Positions 7,638 to 17,192 of a DNA stretch of 64,000 nt are shown here, piece after piece. The number at the start of each line of letters is the position of its first letter. The first letter of the stretch is position 1. The position numbers were made by a program, and so were the translations under genes. This stretch comes from Cohnella herbarum (GTDB lineage: Bacteria > Bacillota > Bacilli > Paenibacillales > Paenibacillaceae), in the NCBI RefSeq assembly GCF_012849095.1, contig NZ_CP051680.1:744001-808000 (forward strand). Reading direction: 5' to 3'. The notes under the pieces are model-generated. The model worked only from the letters and a program-made list of their open reading frames with translations. It ran no database searches and had not been told where the DNA came from.

Positions 7638-9683
7638 ATGATTAATACGAAGAAACCGAAAATATGGTATGGCGGGGATTATAATCCGGATCAATGGGAA
7701 AAGCCGGTCTGGGACGAGGATTTAAGAATGTTTAAGCTGGCCGGCATCGACGTCGCTACCTTAAACGTATTCGCGTGGGCGAACAATCAACCGGACGAAG
7801 AGACGTACGAGTTCGGTTGGCTTGACGAGATGATGGACAAGCTCCATGCCGACAACGTTGGCGTATGCTTGGCGACCAGCACCGCCGCGCATCCGGCTTG
7901 GATGGCGAAGAAATACCCGGACGTGCTGCGGGTGGACTTCGACGGCCGGAAGCGGAAATTCGGGGGGCGCCACAATTCTTGCCCGAATAGTCCGACGTAT
8001 CGGAAATATTCCGTGAAGATGGCCGAAACGTTGGCGGAACGTTACAAGGACCATCCCGCATTGCTGATCTGGCACGTTTCGAACGAATACGGCGGCTACT
8101 GTTACTGCGATAATTGCGCGGAAGCTTTCCGGAAATGGCTGCAAGAACGCTATGGGTCTATAGATGCCGTGAATAAAGCGTGGAATGCCAACTTCTGGGG
8201 ACATACTTTCTACGATTGGGACGAGATCGTTCCTCCGAACGCGCTGAGCGAAGAATGGAGAGGCTGGAACGGTCGTACGGCGACGAATTTCCAAGGAATC
8301 TCTCTCGATTACTGCCGCTTCCAATCGGATAGCCTGTTGGCCTGTTATAAGCTTGAGTACGACGCGGTTAAGAAGTTTACTCCGGACATCCCGGTAACGA
8401 CCAACCTGATGGGCGCGTTCAAAGAGTTGGATTACCACAAGTGGGCGAAACACCTGGACGTCGTTTCATGGGACAACTATCCATCGTTAGATACGCCTTA
8501 TAGCTACACCGCGATGATGCACGATTTGATGCGCGGACTGAAGGACGGTCAACCCTTCATGCTAATGGAGCAAACGCCAAGCCAGCAGAACTGGCAGCCG
8601 TATAACTCCTTGAAGCGTCCCGGAGTCATGCGGCTGTGGAGCTACCAAGCGGTAGCCCGAGGGGCGGACACGGTCATGTTCTTCCAACTGCGTCGCTCGA
8701 TCGGGGCTTGCGAGAAATATCACGGAGCGGTTATCGAGCATGTCGGCCACGAGCATACGCGCGTATTCCGGGAAAGCGCCGAGCTCGGCTCGGAGCTATT
8801 CAAGCTCGGCGACGCATTGCTGGATTCGCGAGTGAAAGCGAAGGTCGCCATTCTATTCGACTGGGAAAACTGGTGGGCGGTTGAACTGTCCAGCGGACCA
8901 AGCGTCGCGCTGAAATACGTCGACGAGCTTCACAAGTATTACGACTCTCTATACCAAGCGAATATTGCCGTAGACGTGATCGGCGTCGATTCGGATCTTA
9001 GCGGGTACGATCTTGTCATCGCTCCCGTAATGTATATGGTTAAGCCGGGCGTCGCAAGTAAGCTGGAAGCTTACGTTCAAGCCGGCGGATCGTTCATCAC
9101 GACTTATTTCAGCGGGATCGTTAACGAGAACGATATCGTCTCGCTCGGCGGATATCCCGGGGAGCTGCGTAAATTACTCGGGATCTGGTCCGAGGAAATC
9201 GATGCGTTGCTTCCTTCGCAAAGCAATCGGATGATCGTCCGCTCGTCCGTCGATGGGCTTAAAGAAACTTACGGCTGCGGAATGTTATGCGACTTGATTC
9301 ATTCGGAGGGAGCCAAGGTCGTTGCCGAGTATGGCGAAGATTTCTACAAAGGGATGCCTGCGTTGACGGTGAATAAATTCGGCGCGGGGGAAGCGTGGTA
9401 CGTGGCGACGAGTCCGGAAGCGGAATTCCTTCAAGACTGGCTGCCGAAGCTGTGCGCTTCGCGAGGCATCGAACCTTTGGTCGCAGCGTCTCCTAGCGGC
9501 ATCGAGACGACCTTACGCGTAAAGGACGGAGTGAGCTACCTGTTCGTGCTTAATCACAATGCGGAAGCTTCTACGGTATCGTTGGGGCAACAAGCGGGAA
9601 TCGACCTGCTAAGCGGCAAAATCGTTTCGGGAGACGAGATTCTCCCCGGACGTGATTTGTGGATCATTCGATTAGAAGCTTAA
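7638..9683 (+). CDS. Beta-galactosidase, glycoside hydrolase family 42
   Basis: The 681-residue protein starts INTKKPKIWYGGDYNPDQW, the GH42 signature. The acid/base Glu is E150 (LIWHVSNEYGGY) and the nucleophile is E311 (FMLMEQTPSQQNW). A Cys zinc site as in other GH42 enzymes is visible (C115, C155, C157, C160). A trimerisation-type domain and a short beta C-terminal domain follow. GH42 enzymes cleave terminal beta-galactosides and in soil bacteria often act on plant galactan or arabinogalactan oligosaccharides. It has no signal peptide, so it acts in the cytoplasm on imported sugars. The sugar ABC importer at 10.5-13.6 kb may feed it. Confidence 0.95.
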   Translation: MINTKKPKIWYGGDYNPDQWEKPVWDEDLRMFKLAGIDVATLNVFAWANNQPDEETYEFGWLDEMMDKLHADNVGVCLATSTAAHPAWMAKKYPDVLRVDFDGRKRKFGGRHNSCPNSPTYRKYSVKMAETLAERYKDHPALLIWHVSNEYGGYCYCDNCAEAFRKWLQERYGSIDAVNKAWNANFWGHTFYDWDEIVPPNALSEEWRGWNGRTATNFQGISLDYCRFQSDSLLACYKLEYDAVKKFTPDIPVTTNLMGAFKELDYHKWAKHLDVVSWDNYPSLDTPYSYTAMMHDLMRGLKDGQPFMLMEQTPSQQNWQPYNSLKRPGVMRLWSYQAVARGADTVMFFQLRRSIGACEKYHGAVIEHVGHEHTRVFRESAELGSELFKLGDALLDSRVKAKVAILFDWENWWAVELSSGPSVALKYVDELHKYYDSLYQANIAVDVIGVDSDLSGYDLVIAPVMYMVKPGVASKLEAYVQAGGSFITTYFSGIVNENDIVSLGGYPGELRKLLGIWSEEIDALLPSQSNRMIVRSSVDGLKETYGCGMLCDLIHSEGAKVVAEYGEDFYKGMPALTVNKFGAGEAWYVATSPEAEFLQDWLPKLCASRGIEPLVAASPSGIETTLRVKDGVSYLFVLNHNAEASTVSLGQQAGIDLLSGKIVSGDEILPGRDLWIIRLEA

Positions 9684-9698
9684 TATCGTTTCGGGAAG

Positions 9699-9739
9699 AC
9701 TCCTCGCATGCGCAAGCTAGGTATGCGGGAGTTTTTTTT
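9699..9739 (+). terminator. Terminator after the beta-galactosidase gene
   Basis: ACTCCTCGCAT pairs with ATGCGGGAGT over a 13-nt loop, followed by a run of eight T residues. Confidence 0.85.
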
Positions 9740-9852
9740 GCGTAGCCTATCTAGGGCGACCCATTCATTTCCAATATTTGATTAAGGCTTCTGGAACCAT
9801 GTTTAATCTTCGGCCGTATGAGATAATAAGCAGTAGAGAGGAGCGATTATGG

Positions 9853-10413
9853 ATGAGTTTTTTCAAGAAGATTACGGACTCCGTAAGCAAAGGGGTATCG
9901 ACGGCAACGGAGAAGGCGCAACAAACCGTGGAAATTACGAAGTTAAATGCACAGATTTCCGGTAAGCGTAAGGATATCGATAAATTGTTCGCGATCATCG
10001 GCGAATCCGTATATGAAGGTTATGAGGCGCAAGACCTATCTTCGACTCAAGCGAAAGTTCTCCCGAAGTGCGAAGAAATTACGGCCATTCGGGCGGAGAT
10101 CGCCCTGCTGGACGAGCGGATCAAAGCGATTCGCAACGAAAAAGATTGCGTATGCGGCAAGCGGGTGGCGGAGGATACGAGATTCTGCTCGTCTTGCGGC
10201 CATCGGTTCCCGGATCCGATCGTAGTCGAGAAACCGATACAGGTAGATCCTTATGTGCCCGATGATACCGCGTTGGATTCCTCGGAAGCTATTTTCGATG
10301 AAGGGCAAGAGGAGAAAAGCCACGTCGACCAACGCCAGATTTGCAAGAGCTGCGGTACTCCGTTATACGCCGATAGCCATTATTGCCCGGCTTGCGGGCA
10401 ACCTACCCGATAA
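9853..10413 (+). CDS. Coiled-coil protein with C-terminal double zinc ribbon
   Basis: The 186-residue soluble protein starts at ATG 9853, 8 bp after GAGAGGAG. The N-terminal half is helical (MSFFKKITDSVSKG... ending IKAIRNEK). Two CxxC-type zinc ribbons follow: CVCGKRVAEDTRFCSSCGHRF, and near the C-terminus CKSCGTPLYADSHYCPACGQ. An acidic linker lies between them. Such zinc-ribbon proteins of the Bacilli are of unknown function. It is a single-gene unit ending at a bidirectional terminator. Confidence 0.75.
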   Translation: MSFFKKITDSVSKGVSTATEKAQQTVEITKLNAQISGKRKDIDKLFAIIGESVYEGYEAQDLSSTQAKVLPKCEEITAIRAEIALLDERIKAIRNEKDCVCGKRVAEDTRFCSSCGHRFPDPIVVEKPIQVDPYVPDDTALDSSEAIFDEGQEEKSHVDQRQICKSCGTPLYADSHYCPACGQPTR

Positions 10414-10421
10414 TAATGCGA

Positions 10422-10466
10422 AAAGGACAGCTCCGACCGTCGTTAGACGGGGGAGCTGTCCTTTCG
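10422..10466. terminator. Bidirectional terminator between convergent genes
   Basis: A perfect 13-bp stem (AAAGGACAGCTCC/GGAGCTGTCCTTT) with an inner CCGTC...GACGG hairpin separates the zinc-ribbon gene (+) from the ABC transporter operon (-). A/T-rich ends on both sides suit either direction. Confidence 0.85.
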
Positions 10467-10480
10467 TTTGATCGGGTTAT

Positions 10481-11314
10481 TTATTCTTTGACCGCTCCCG
10501 CGGTAATTCCGGTAAAAATGTAGCGCTGAAGGAATAAGTAAAGGAGCAAGGTCGGAATCATCACGATCAAGATGGCGGCTGACAGCTGCTCGAAGCTGGA
10601 TGCTCGCTGCCCTACGAAGGACATAAGAGAGGTCGACAGCGTGTGCAGTTCCTTGGACGGCATGTATAGGTAGGGGATATACATGTCGTTCATAATATCG
10701 ACCGCTTTAATGATGCCTAACGTGGCGGAAGCCGGCAGGAGCAACGGGAAAATGATACGCGTAAATATGCCGACGTACGAGGCTCCGTCGATCATCGCGC
10801 TTTCGTCCAGCTGCGACGAGATTTTCTCGATGAACTGAAGGAAGATGAAAATTTGCAACAGATCCGTTCCGGCATAGATCAGTAGCGGAGCGCCGATCGA
10901 ATCGTACAATCCGAAGCCCTTTATAATTTGAAACCGAGCGACTTCGGTCGTATAGAAGGGTACGACCATGGCGACGATGAACAAGCTCATGATCACCCGC
11001 TTGAATCGGAAGTCGAAGCGGTTCAGAACATAGGCCGTCATGGCTCCGAGAATCGTGTTAAGGAACACGCTGACCAAGACGAGTATGCCCGTGTTTTTGA
11101 ATCCGACCAGCATGTTGCCCTTCTCGAATGCCGACTTCAAATTACCGAAATTCCATTCCTTCGGCAATGCGAGAGGAGACGAGTTCATTAAATCTCCCGG
11201 CGTCTTGAAGGCGGTGAATACGTTGATCAGAATCGGAAAAAGCACGATGGCGGTAATGAACGCGAACAAGAGATACAGCAGGGGCAGGGAGCGGGTTCGA
11301 TAGGTAAGTTTCAT
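10481..11314 (-). CDS. Carbohydrate ABC transporter permease (MalG/AraQ type)
   Basis: The 277-residue protein has about six membrane segments and the EAA loop typical of binding-protein-dependent permeases (SQLDESAMIDGASYVGIFTRIIFPLLLPA), which docks the ATPase. The C-terminus ends YIFTGITAGAVKE, the usual end of MalG-like permeases. It is the third gene of the importer operon, 2 bp after the first permease gene. No ATPase gene is present; Bacilli often use a shared MsmX/MsiK-type ATPase encoded elsewhere. Confidence 0.94.
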   Translation of the reverse strand: MKLTYRTRSLPLLYLLFAFITAIVLFPILINVFTAFKTPGDLMNSSPLALPKEWNFGNLKSAFEKGNMLVGFKNTGILVLVSVFLNTILGAMTAYVLNRFDFRFKRVIMSLFIVAMVVPFYTTEVARFQIIKGFGLYDSIGAPLLIYAGTDLLQIFIFLQFIEKISSQLDESAMIDGASYVGIFTRIIFPLLLPASATLGIIKAVDIMNDMYIPYLYMPSKELHTLSTSLMSFVGQRASSFEQLSAAILIVMIPTLLLYLFLQRYIFTGITAGAVKE

Positions 11315-11316
11315 GT

Positions 11317-12192
11317 TTAGTCCCCTTTCCCTTTGAACAATTTGCCTTGGAAATAACTGAATAGGATGATCATTAGCATTAAAATAATCGCGAGGGATGA
11401 TGCCAGACCGTAATTGTTGTATTTGAATGCGGTTTGAATGGTATATACCGTGAAGGTCGTACTCGCAAGTCCCGGTCCGCCTTGGGTCATCAGGAACGGA
11501 ATATCGAACACCTGCAACGCACCCCGAACGTTCAAGAACAGGACGATCTCCATCACTCGAGATATGCTAGGGAGCGTGATGTGTACGAACTTCTTCAGAG
11601 GGCCTGCGCCATCGATTGTGGCAGCCTCGTATAAGTCGTTCGGAATGGATTGCAGCCCGGCGAGAAACAAGATTACGTGCAAACCGCTGAATCTCCACAA
11701 GGAGACGACGATCAACGAGTAGTTTACGACGCTTTTGTCGCTTAACCAATTTTGTATCCAACTTTCCAATCCGAGCGACTCGAGCAACGCGTTGAACGGA
11801 CCGTTGATCGGATTGTAGAGGAAGCTGAATAAGTAAGCGACGGCTACTCCGTTCAGAATGTAGGGCATAAATACGATAGACCTGAAGAAGTTGCTGGCCC
11901 GCATTTTATTGTTAAGGAATACGGCTATCATAACCTCTAAGGGGATGAATATCGCATGGATCCCGAAATAGAGAAAGTTGTTCGTTAGCGCCTTCCATAC
12001 GTCCGGATTACTAAACGCGTCTATATAATTCTCGAATCCTACGTAATGAAAGCTTTTGCTGATACCGTTCCAATCCGTCAAGCTGAATTGCAGCAATCGA
12101 AGCGATGGATAGAGCAAGAAGAGAAGAAGAAGCGCCACGGGTACGAACAGGAAGGAGACGACGACCAGCTTTTTTTGCAAGGAATAACTCAT
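11317..12192 (-). CDS. Sugar ABC transporter permease (MalF/LacF type)
   Basis: The 291-residue protein has six membrane segments (VVSFLFVPVALLLLFLLYP first) and an EAA loop (LYEAATIDGAGPLKKFVHITLPSI). It forms the membrane channel with the downstream MalG-like permease. The start codon follows GGGGTTGTGGA. It lies 73 bp after the binding-protein gene; a hairpin occupies that gap. Confidence 0.94.
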   Translation of the reverse strand: MSYSLQKKLVVVSFLFVPVALLLLFLLYPSLRLLQFSLTDWNGISKSFHYVGFENYIDAFSNPDVWKALTNNFLYFGIHAIFIPLEVMIAVFLNNKMRASNFFRSIVFMPYILNGVAVAYLFSFLYNPINGPFNALLESLGLESWIQNWLSDKSVVNYSLIVVSLWRFSGLHVILFLAGLQSIPNDLYEAATIDGAGPLKKFVHITLPSISRVMEIVLFLNVRGALQVFDIPFLMTQGGPGLASTTFTVYTIQTAFKYNNYGLASSLAIILMLMIILFSYFQGKLFKGKGD

Positions 12193-12213
12193 TCCACAAC
12201 CCCTTAATCAGTT

Positions 12214-12241
12214 GGAGAAAGCCTTGTTAGAGGCTTTCTCC
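12214..12241 (-). terminator. Intra-operon hairpin between binding-protein and permease genes
   Basis: A perfect 10-bp stem (GGAGAAAGCC/GGCTTTCTCC) with an 8-nt loop and no T-run lies on the transcript between the solute-binding gene and the permeases. Hairpins here typically protect the upstream message so that more binding protein than permease is made. A complete terminator is less likely. Confidence 0.6.
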
Positions 12242-12265
12242 AGTCGTGTTGTTAACAATATTGGA

Positions 12266-13606
12266 TTACTTAGCGGCTTTGGCTTTCGTCCACTTCTCGT
12301 TCAGATCGGGTAAAATGTCGTCAACCTTAGTTCCGGCGATCATGTCTTGACCGATTGCTTTCACGTCCAATTGGATTGCGTTCGAAATTCTCGTATACTC
12401 CGCGTCGCCGGGGATGTAGGTGAATACTTCGTTTTTGTTGCTCGCGTAAAACTGTTTTAAGAAAGGGACGTTGGACTCTACTCCCTCAACCGTGGAGACG
12501 AGCTTCTGAGCGTCGATATACGTTTGGTAAACTTCGGGAGAATAGAACCAGTTCAAAAATGCTTTTGCTTCGTCCTGATGTTCCGATCCGCTAGTGATGC
12601 CATAGAAGTGATCGGTGAACATCATAAGCTTAAGCGGTTCGTTTTCGGATTCGCGATAGGGCATCGGGAAAGCGGCAAGGTCGTCGATGTTACCGACTTT
12701 GGACTCGTAAGTAGGCGCGAACCATAATCCTGCGGCAATGACGGCCGCTTGCTTGGAAGTGAACAAGTCGGTTGCTTGATCCCAACCGATTCCAAGCGGA
12801 TCCGGTCCCATAACATCGCTCGAATACAGCTGTTCGATTTGTTTATAAGCTTTGCTGAAAGGTTTGCCGTCTGAGAACGGCTGGTCGTCTTTCGCGATAT
12901 CGCTCAGATAGGATTCCGAACCGGAGACGATCTGCGGAAGGAATTCGTTGAACGGATAGTTCGGCCATGCATCCTTGCCGCCCATGGCATAAGGGATGTA
13001 TTTGCTGTTCGTTTTGATCTTCGTCAGAACATCGATCAATTGCGGCCAAGTCGACGGTACTTGCAGGTTTAGTTCTTGGAAAATACTTGGGTGATAGTAG
13101 ACAAGCTCGGGAAAAGACGTGGTTGGAACGGCTAATACTTTGCCGTCGATCGCGTATTTGCCAGCGTATTTGTTTTTGCCGACGAAAGCTTCTCCATCCA
13201 ACGGTATGAGCTGCTCTTTAAAATCGGACAACCAGTTCGGTTTCAATCCCATAATATCCGGAAGCTCGTTGCCCGTAGCTCTGACTTTCATCGCTTGGAG
13301 GTAGTCGCCGTCGGATTTGAACGTTTCCAGCTCTACGTTGACGTTGGGATCTACGGAAGCGTATTCCTTGACCTTATCTTCGAGATAAGTCAAGAAATCG
13401 TTGTTGGAATCCCAGATGGCCATTTTCAGAGTAACCTTTTCTTTGCTGGCTTGCGGCGATGCGGATTGTGAACTTGCTTGCGATGCTGCTGACGTTGCTG
13501 TTGGCGATGCGGAATTACCTTCATTGTTGTTGCCGCATGCCGATAGGACGGTGAACGACGCCAGCGCGGCTGTCAGCAATAACGTGACCCGTGACTTTCT
13601 TTTCAT
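12266..13606 (-). CDS. Extracellular solute-binding lipoprotein, sugar ABC transporter
   Basis: The 446-residue protein starts at the ATG at 13606 (MKRKSRVTLLLTAALASFT), because GGGAGGG lies 9 bp upstream and this start gives a lipoprotein signal with lipobox LSAC. A Ser/Ala/Gln-rich linker follows the cysteine. The mature part looks like family 1 solute-binding proteins (GNELPDIMGLKPNWLSDF, IAAGLWFAPTYESKVG, ITSGSEHQDEAKAFLNWFYSPE). It is first in the importer operon. The neighbouring YesM/YesN pair and the GH42 gene suggest an oligosaccharide ligand, which cannot be specified. Confidence 0.94.
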   Translation of the reverse strand: MKRKSRVTLLLTAALASFTVLSACGNNNEGNSASPTATSAASQASSQSASPQASKEKVTLKMAIWDSNNDFLTYLEDKVKEYASVDPNVNVELETFKSDGDYLQAMKVRATGNELPDIMGLKPNWLSDFKEQLIPLDGEAFVGKNKYAGKYAIDGKVLAVPTTSFPELVYYHPSIFQELNLQVPSTWPQLIDVLTKIKTNSKYIPYAMGGKDAWPNYPFNEFLPQIVSGSESYLSDIAKDDQPFSDGKPFSKAYKQIEQLYSSDVMGPDPLGIGWDQATDLFTSKQAAVIAAGLWFAPTYESKVGNIDDLAAFPMPYRESENEPLKLMMFTDHFYGITSGSEHQDEAKAFLNWFYSPEVYQTYIDAQKLVSTVEGVESNVPFLKQFYASNKNEVFTYIPGDAEYTRISNAIQLDVKAIGQDMIAGTKVDDILPDLNEKWTKAKAAK

Positions 13607-13632
13607 CTTTGTAAGCCCTCCCAATGGTTGGT

Positions 13633-13646
13633 TGTAATCGCTTTCG
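13633..13646. promoter_or_regulatory. cre-like site (CcpA) upstream of the sugar importer operon
   Basis: TGTAATCGCTTTCG matches the cre consensus TGWNANCGNTNNCA at all but the final base. It lies 27 bp upstream of the binding-protein start, between promoter and gene, where CcpA binding would block transcription. Catabolite repression is expected for a sugar importer. The match is by eye only. Confidence 0.5.
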
Positions 13647-13735
13647 AAGATCATTCTATCGGGAATGATGTCGCTTTCATATGAACATCCTTGTTCTTTT
13701 CTTCTCTCTTTTTATCCTTGGAGAAATCGGAACAG

Positions 13736-15349
13736 TCATTTGGAAAGCATTTGCTCCCGATATTCCAGAGGGGTTTTCCCGGTCACCTTCTTGAAAATTT
13801 TGCTGAAATGACCCTGGTTCGGATATCCGACTTTCTCGGCGATTTCGTATATTTTCATTCCGCTTGTCATAAAGAGGATCGCTTGCTCCACCCTTCTCCG
13901 GGTCACGTATTCGATGAACGTTTCTCCGGTTTCTTTGGCGAATATTTTGCTTAAATAGCTTTCGCTAATTCCGGCTGCCTCGCTGGCGAGCATTAAGGAT
14001 ATCGGTTCTTGATAATGCCGATCGATCCACTTCTTTACCTTGTCGACTAGCGGGGGAGAGTTTTCCAGAATTCGTTTCTTGGGATCGATATTGTCGATGA
14101 CGGTTTGCATCAACGAACGGAACCAAATGTTCAATTGGCCCGCGTTCTCGAAGTGCGAGAGCCGCTCCGCCGGGGAGTTCCGCTCGCCGATATCAGTCCA
14201 GTTCAGTCCTCTGGAGTACAGCAAAGAACCGACTTCCCATAGTAAAGCTTGGTAAGTCTTGAGCGTCGTCCCGACGGGAACTCCATAGGCTTTAGCGAGT
14301 TTATCAAGTCCGGCGTCCAGCTTGCTGCGCCATTCCGGATTGCCGGATTCCAAGTCGTGCACGAGTGCCTGCGTGTCCCAGGCGTTCTCTTGCAATTGAC
14401 TCGGATAACCGGCAATATCCTCTTCGAAGTAAGCCCGTCCGGCGCCGAGATAGTATTTGGCCTCGGCCCATCGTCTGGCCAATCGGTACTGCTCCGGCCA
14501 TGTTTCTCTTGAGATGCAAGCCTTCGAGACGCCGACTGTAGCGGATAAATTCATATAGTCGCGAATGTGGCTTATGATTTTGTTCGCCGTATCCGTTATG
14601 ATTTCTCGCGCTTGAAGCTCACCCGACGATCCGGGAATTCGGAATAGCAGCGCGTATTCGCGCGCGCCGACGCTAGCGATAACGGGTTCAAGGCGGTAGC
14701 CTTCGCCTACTTGACGAATGGAATGAGAGATCAGACGGCTTCGCTGACTGTCCAATTCTCGGTTCTCCGCAGAGATACCGCGTTCGATGAACAAACAACA
14801 TAAGACGTGCTTGGCACCGGATGCGGCATTTATCCATACCTCGGCAAATGTGTCGTCCGGTTGAGGGAGCGTCTCGGAGAGGAGGATGGAGAGAAGCGTT
14901 TCCTCCTTCATTCGTTCCGAGCGGGCGAGACTTTCTCTTTGTATTTGTTCGTTCTTATCGTTCGCCTCGCCGATTCTTCCGACCGTTTTTTCGATCGTCT
15001 CTCCGACGAGTTCCGCGTTCAAATCCTCCTTGATTATGTAGTCGTGTACTCCATATACGAAAGCCTGGCGAACATACTCATATTGCGAGTAGGCGCTGAG
15101 CACGACGACGGCGATCTTGCGGCCTTCTTCCGATTCCCGTAACTGCTTCAGAAACTCGATCCCGGATAGGATAGGCATCTGGATATCGGCAATGACTAAG
15201 TCGATGCGCAGAGAGGTGACTAATCTTAGGGCATCCAGCCCGTTGGAAGCTTCCCCGACGATCTCGCAGCCGTAATCTTCCCAACGAATGAGCTCTCGCA
15301 GAGCCAATCTGTATATCGGTTCATCGTCAACGATCAATACTCTCAGCAT
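13736..15349 (-). CDS. YesN-type response regulator with AraC HTH
   Basis: The 537-residue protein begins MLRVLIVDDEPIYRLALREL. The ATG at 15349 is preferred over 15358 because AGAGG lies 9 bp before it. A receiver domain (phosphoacceptor D55 in VIADIQMP; K near SAYSQYEYVRQA) is followed by a long central region and a C-terminal AraC-type HTH (LMLASEAAGISESYLSKIF; IYEIAEKVGYPNQGHFSKIFKKVTGKTPLEYR). The start lies inside the 3' end of the sensor kinase gene. It probably activates the adjacent sugar importer operon when the kinase senses a sugar. Confidence 0.92.
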   Translation of the reverse strand: MLRVLIVDDEPIYRLALRELIRWEDYGCEIVGEASNGLDALRLVTSLRIDLVIADIQMPILSGIEFLKQLRESEEGRKIAVVVLSAYSQYEYVRQAFVYGVHDYIIKEDLNAELVGETIEKTVGRIGEANDKNEQIQRESLARSERMKEETLLSILLSETLPQPDDTFAEVWINAASGAKHVLCCLFIERGISAENRELDSQRSRLISHSIRQVGEGYRLEPVIASVGAREYALLFRIPGSSGELQAREIITDTANKIISHIRDYMNLSATVGVSKACISRETWPEQYRLARRWAEAKYYLGAGRAYFEEDIAGYPSQLQENAWDTQALVHDLESGNPEWRSKLDAGLDKLAKAYGVPVGTTLKTYQALLWEVGSLLYSRGLNWTDIGERNSPAERLSHFENAGQLNIWFRSLMQTVIDNIDPKKRILENSPPLVDKVKKWIDRHYQEPISLMLASEAAGISESYLSKIFAKETGETFIEYVTRRRVEQAILFMTSGMKIYEIAEKVGYPNQGHFSKIFKKVTGKTPLEYREQMLSK

Positions 15350-17192
15350 GTTCGTCATCCTCTCTTAGGTAAGGCAATACGACCGTCACGATCGTGCCTT
15401 TATTTTGTTCGCTCTCTATCGTGATGCCGAATGCCGGCCCATAGTTCAATCTCAGACGGTCATGAACGTTTTTTAATCCGATGCCGTTAAAGCTTTCCTG
15501 ATCGTTAGGCTCATTCGCGGCCAACAGGCGCTGCATCACCTCGGGGCTCATTCCTCTTCCGTTATCCCGTACGACGATCTGGCAGACGTTGCGGATGGTG
15601 GTGCCTTCGACTTGAATCAATCCTCGTACTTCCCGCTCGTGAAGACCGTGAATGATGGCATTCTCGACGATCGGCTGCAACAGCAGCTTTAGAATGCGAT
15701 TCGATCTCGTATGCGGATCGATCTCGTAACGAATATCGAACTGGTCTCCGTATCTGATTTTCATAATCTGCACGTAATAGTCCAGGAGCTTGATCTCGTC
15801 CTCCAAGGTCGTATACATGCCTCCGCGGTTAAAGGCGGAGGATAGGAGCTTGGTCAGCGCCTCCGTCATTTTCTGAATGTTGCCCGCGTTAGAGAGGCTA
15901 GCCATCAGCTTGATGGTGTTAAGGGTATTCAGGAGAAAATGCGGATTGATCTGCGATTGTAGTGAGGCGATCTCCGCCAACCTCTTCTGAGTTTCCTTAT
16001 CTTCGATTTCCTGGATCGAGGCTTTAAGCTGCGATACCATCTCGTTAAAGGTAACCCCGAGAACATAAGTTTCGACGGGGCCGGATTCCTTGATCTTGGC
16101 TTTCAAGTTGCCCGATTTAACGGCGGCCATCTGGTTAACGAGGGAGCCGATCGGCTTAACGATACTTCGAACGAGCAAATAGGAAACGAGCAGAAACACG
16201 ATCAGCCCGGCCGCGGATATCGCCAAAATACGCTTGTACATGGCGTTGATCTGCTCCACCATATCGCTGTATGAGTATACCTGTATGTACTTAAAGCCTT
16301 GGCTCGAGGATCGATATACGACGAAAGATTGTCGTCCGTCAATGTTTTCCACGTAATGGCCGCTCCGATCTTCGATGGCTTGTCTAAAGTGGGGATTTCC
16401 GATTAAGCCGCTCCTCATCGCCTCGGCGTTAGACGAGGCGAGGACGGAGCCTGAAGCATTCAGGACGAAAGTATCCCCGGCATCGGATACCTTGGTCTCC
16501 AGCAGTTCGGTAATTTCGCTTGCGTTAAAGACGAAATAGATCATTTCGACTTTGAAGAAAGCTTTGCTGTAATTCGGAGCCACTGCGACGCTGATGAATT
16601 GTTCGTCGTCAGGGAACATGGCCGTGTTCGTCTCGGTTCCCATGATGTGTACTTTATTTTTGTTGAGGAGCACATCTCGAAACCACTGTTGGTTGCGCAT
16701 CTTCGTTTCGTCGATCGCCAAGTTTTGCTTATAGCTGTCCATCCCTTTGCCCTCGAACGCGAACATGACGGAGATGACGTCGGGGGTATAGTGAAAGTAG
16801 CTGTGAAGATTGGACTCCAACTTCCTGCTGAGCTCCAGTTGTTCTTGCTTTGCTTTGGAAAAATGGACGGAGGATGCCGCCGTGATCATTTCCCGGTCGT
16901 TGGCGATCGTGGCCATCGTGTTTTTCATTAATCGGAGCTTGGAATCCACCGTATAAGAAATTTGCTCTAACGTCTGCATGGCGCGGGAAGTCGCGTTGTT
17001 CAGGAGGATCGTCTCGAATGAATTGACGGTATAAGTTGCGATCAAGGTAATCGGGAGCGAGATCATAATGACGAAGGAAGCGATTAGGATCGTCGATATT
17101 TTCCATCTTCTCCGCAGGGGAAATGTCAGCTGGCGCGGCAAAGGGGTACCTTCTTCCATGAGATAATCGTTAATAATTGTATACGATATCAT
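15327..17192 (-). CDS. YesM-type sensor histidine kinase
   Basis: The protein of up to 621 residues has an N-terminal membrane segment (ISTILIASFVIMISLPITLIA), an extracellular sensor of about 250 residues, a second membrane segment (ISAAGLIVFLLVSYLLV), a HAMP linker (IVKPIGSLVNQMAAV), a His_kinase domain with phosphoacceptor His in LQSQINPHFLLNTLN, and a HATPase domain (LLQPIVENAIIHGL; NDNGRGMS-like VVRDNGRGMSPE; GIGLKNVHDRL). The exact start is uncertain: no clear ribosome binding site precedes the first ATG or the ATG 33 bp inside. The gene overlaps the response regulator start, an operon of two. Confidence 0.92.
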   Translation of the reverse strand: MISYTIINDYLMEEGTPLPRQLTFPLRRRWKISTILIASFVIMISLPITLIATYTVNSFETILLNNATSRAMQTLEQISYTVDSKLRLMKNTMATIANDREMITAASSVHFSKAKQEQLELSRKLESNLHSYFHYTPDVISVMFAFEGKGMDSYKQNLAIDETKMRNQQWFRDVLLNKNKVHIMGTETNTAMFPDDEQFISVAVAPNYSKAFFKVEMIYFVFNASEITELLETKVSDAGDTFVLNASGSVLASSNAEAMRSGLIGNPHFRQAIEDRSGHYVENIDGRQSFVVYRSSSQGFKYIQVYSYSDMVEQINAMYKRILAISAAGLIVFLLVSYLLVRSIVKPIGSLVNQMAAVKSGNLKAKIKESGPVETYVLGVTFNEMVSQLKASIQEIEDKETQKRLAEIASLQSQINPHFLLNTLNTIKLMASLSNAGNIQKMTEALTKLLSSAFNRGGMYTTLEDEIKLLDYYVQIMKIRYGDQFDIRYEIDPHTRSNRILKLLLQPIVENAIIHGLHEREVRGLIQVEGTTIRNVCQIVVRDNGRGMSPEVMQRLLAANEPNDQESFNGIGLKNVHDRLRLNYGPAFGITIESEQNKGTIVTVVLPYLREDDEHAESIDR

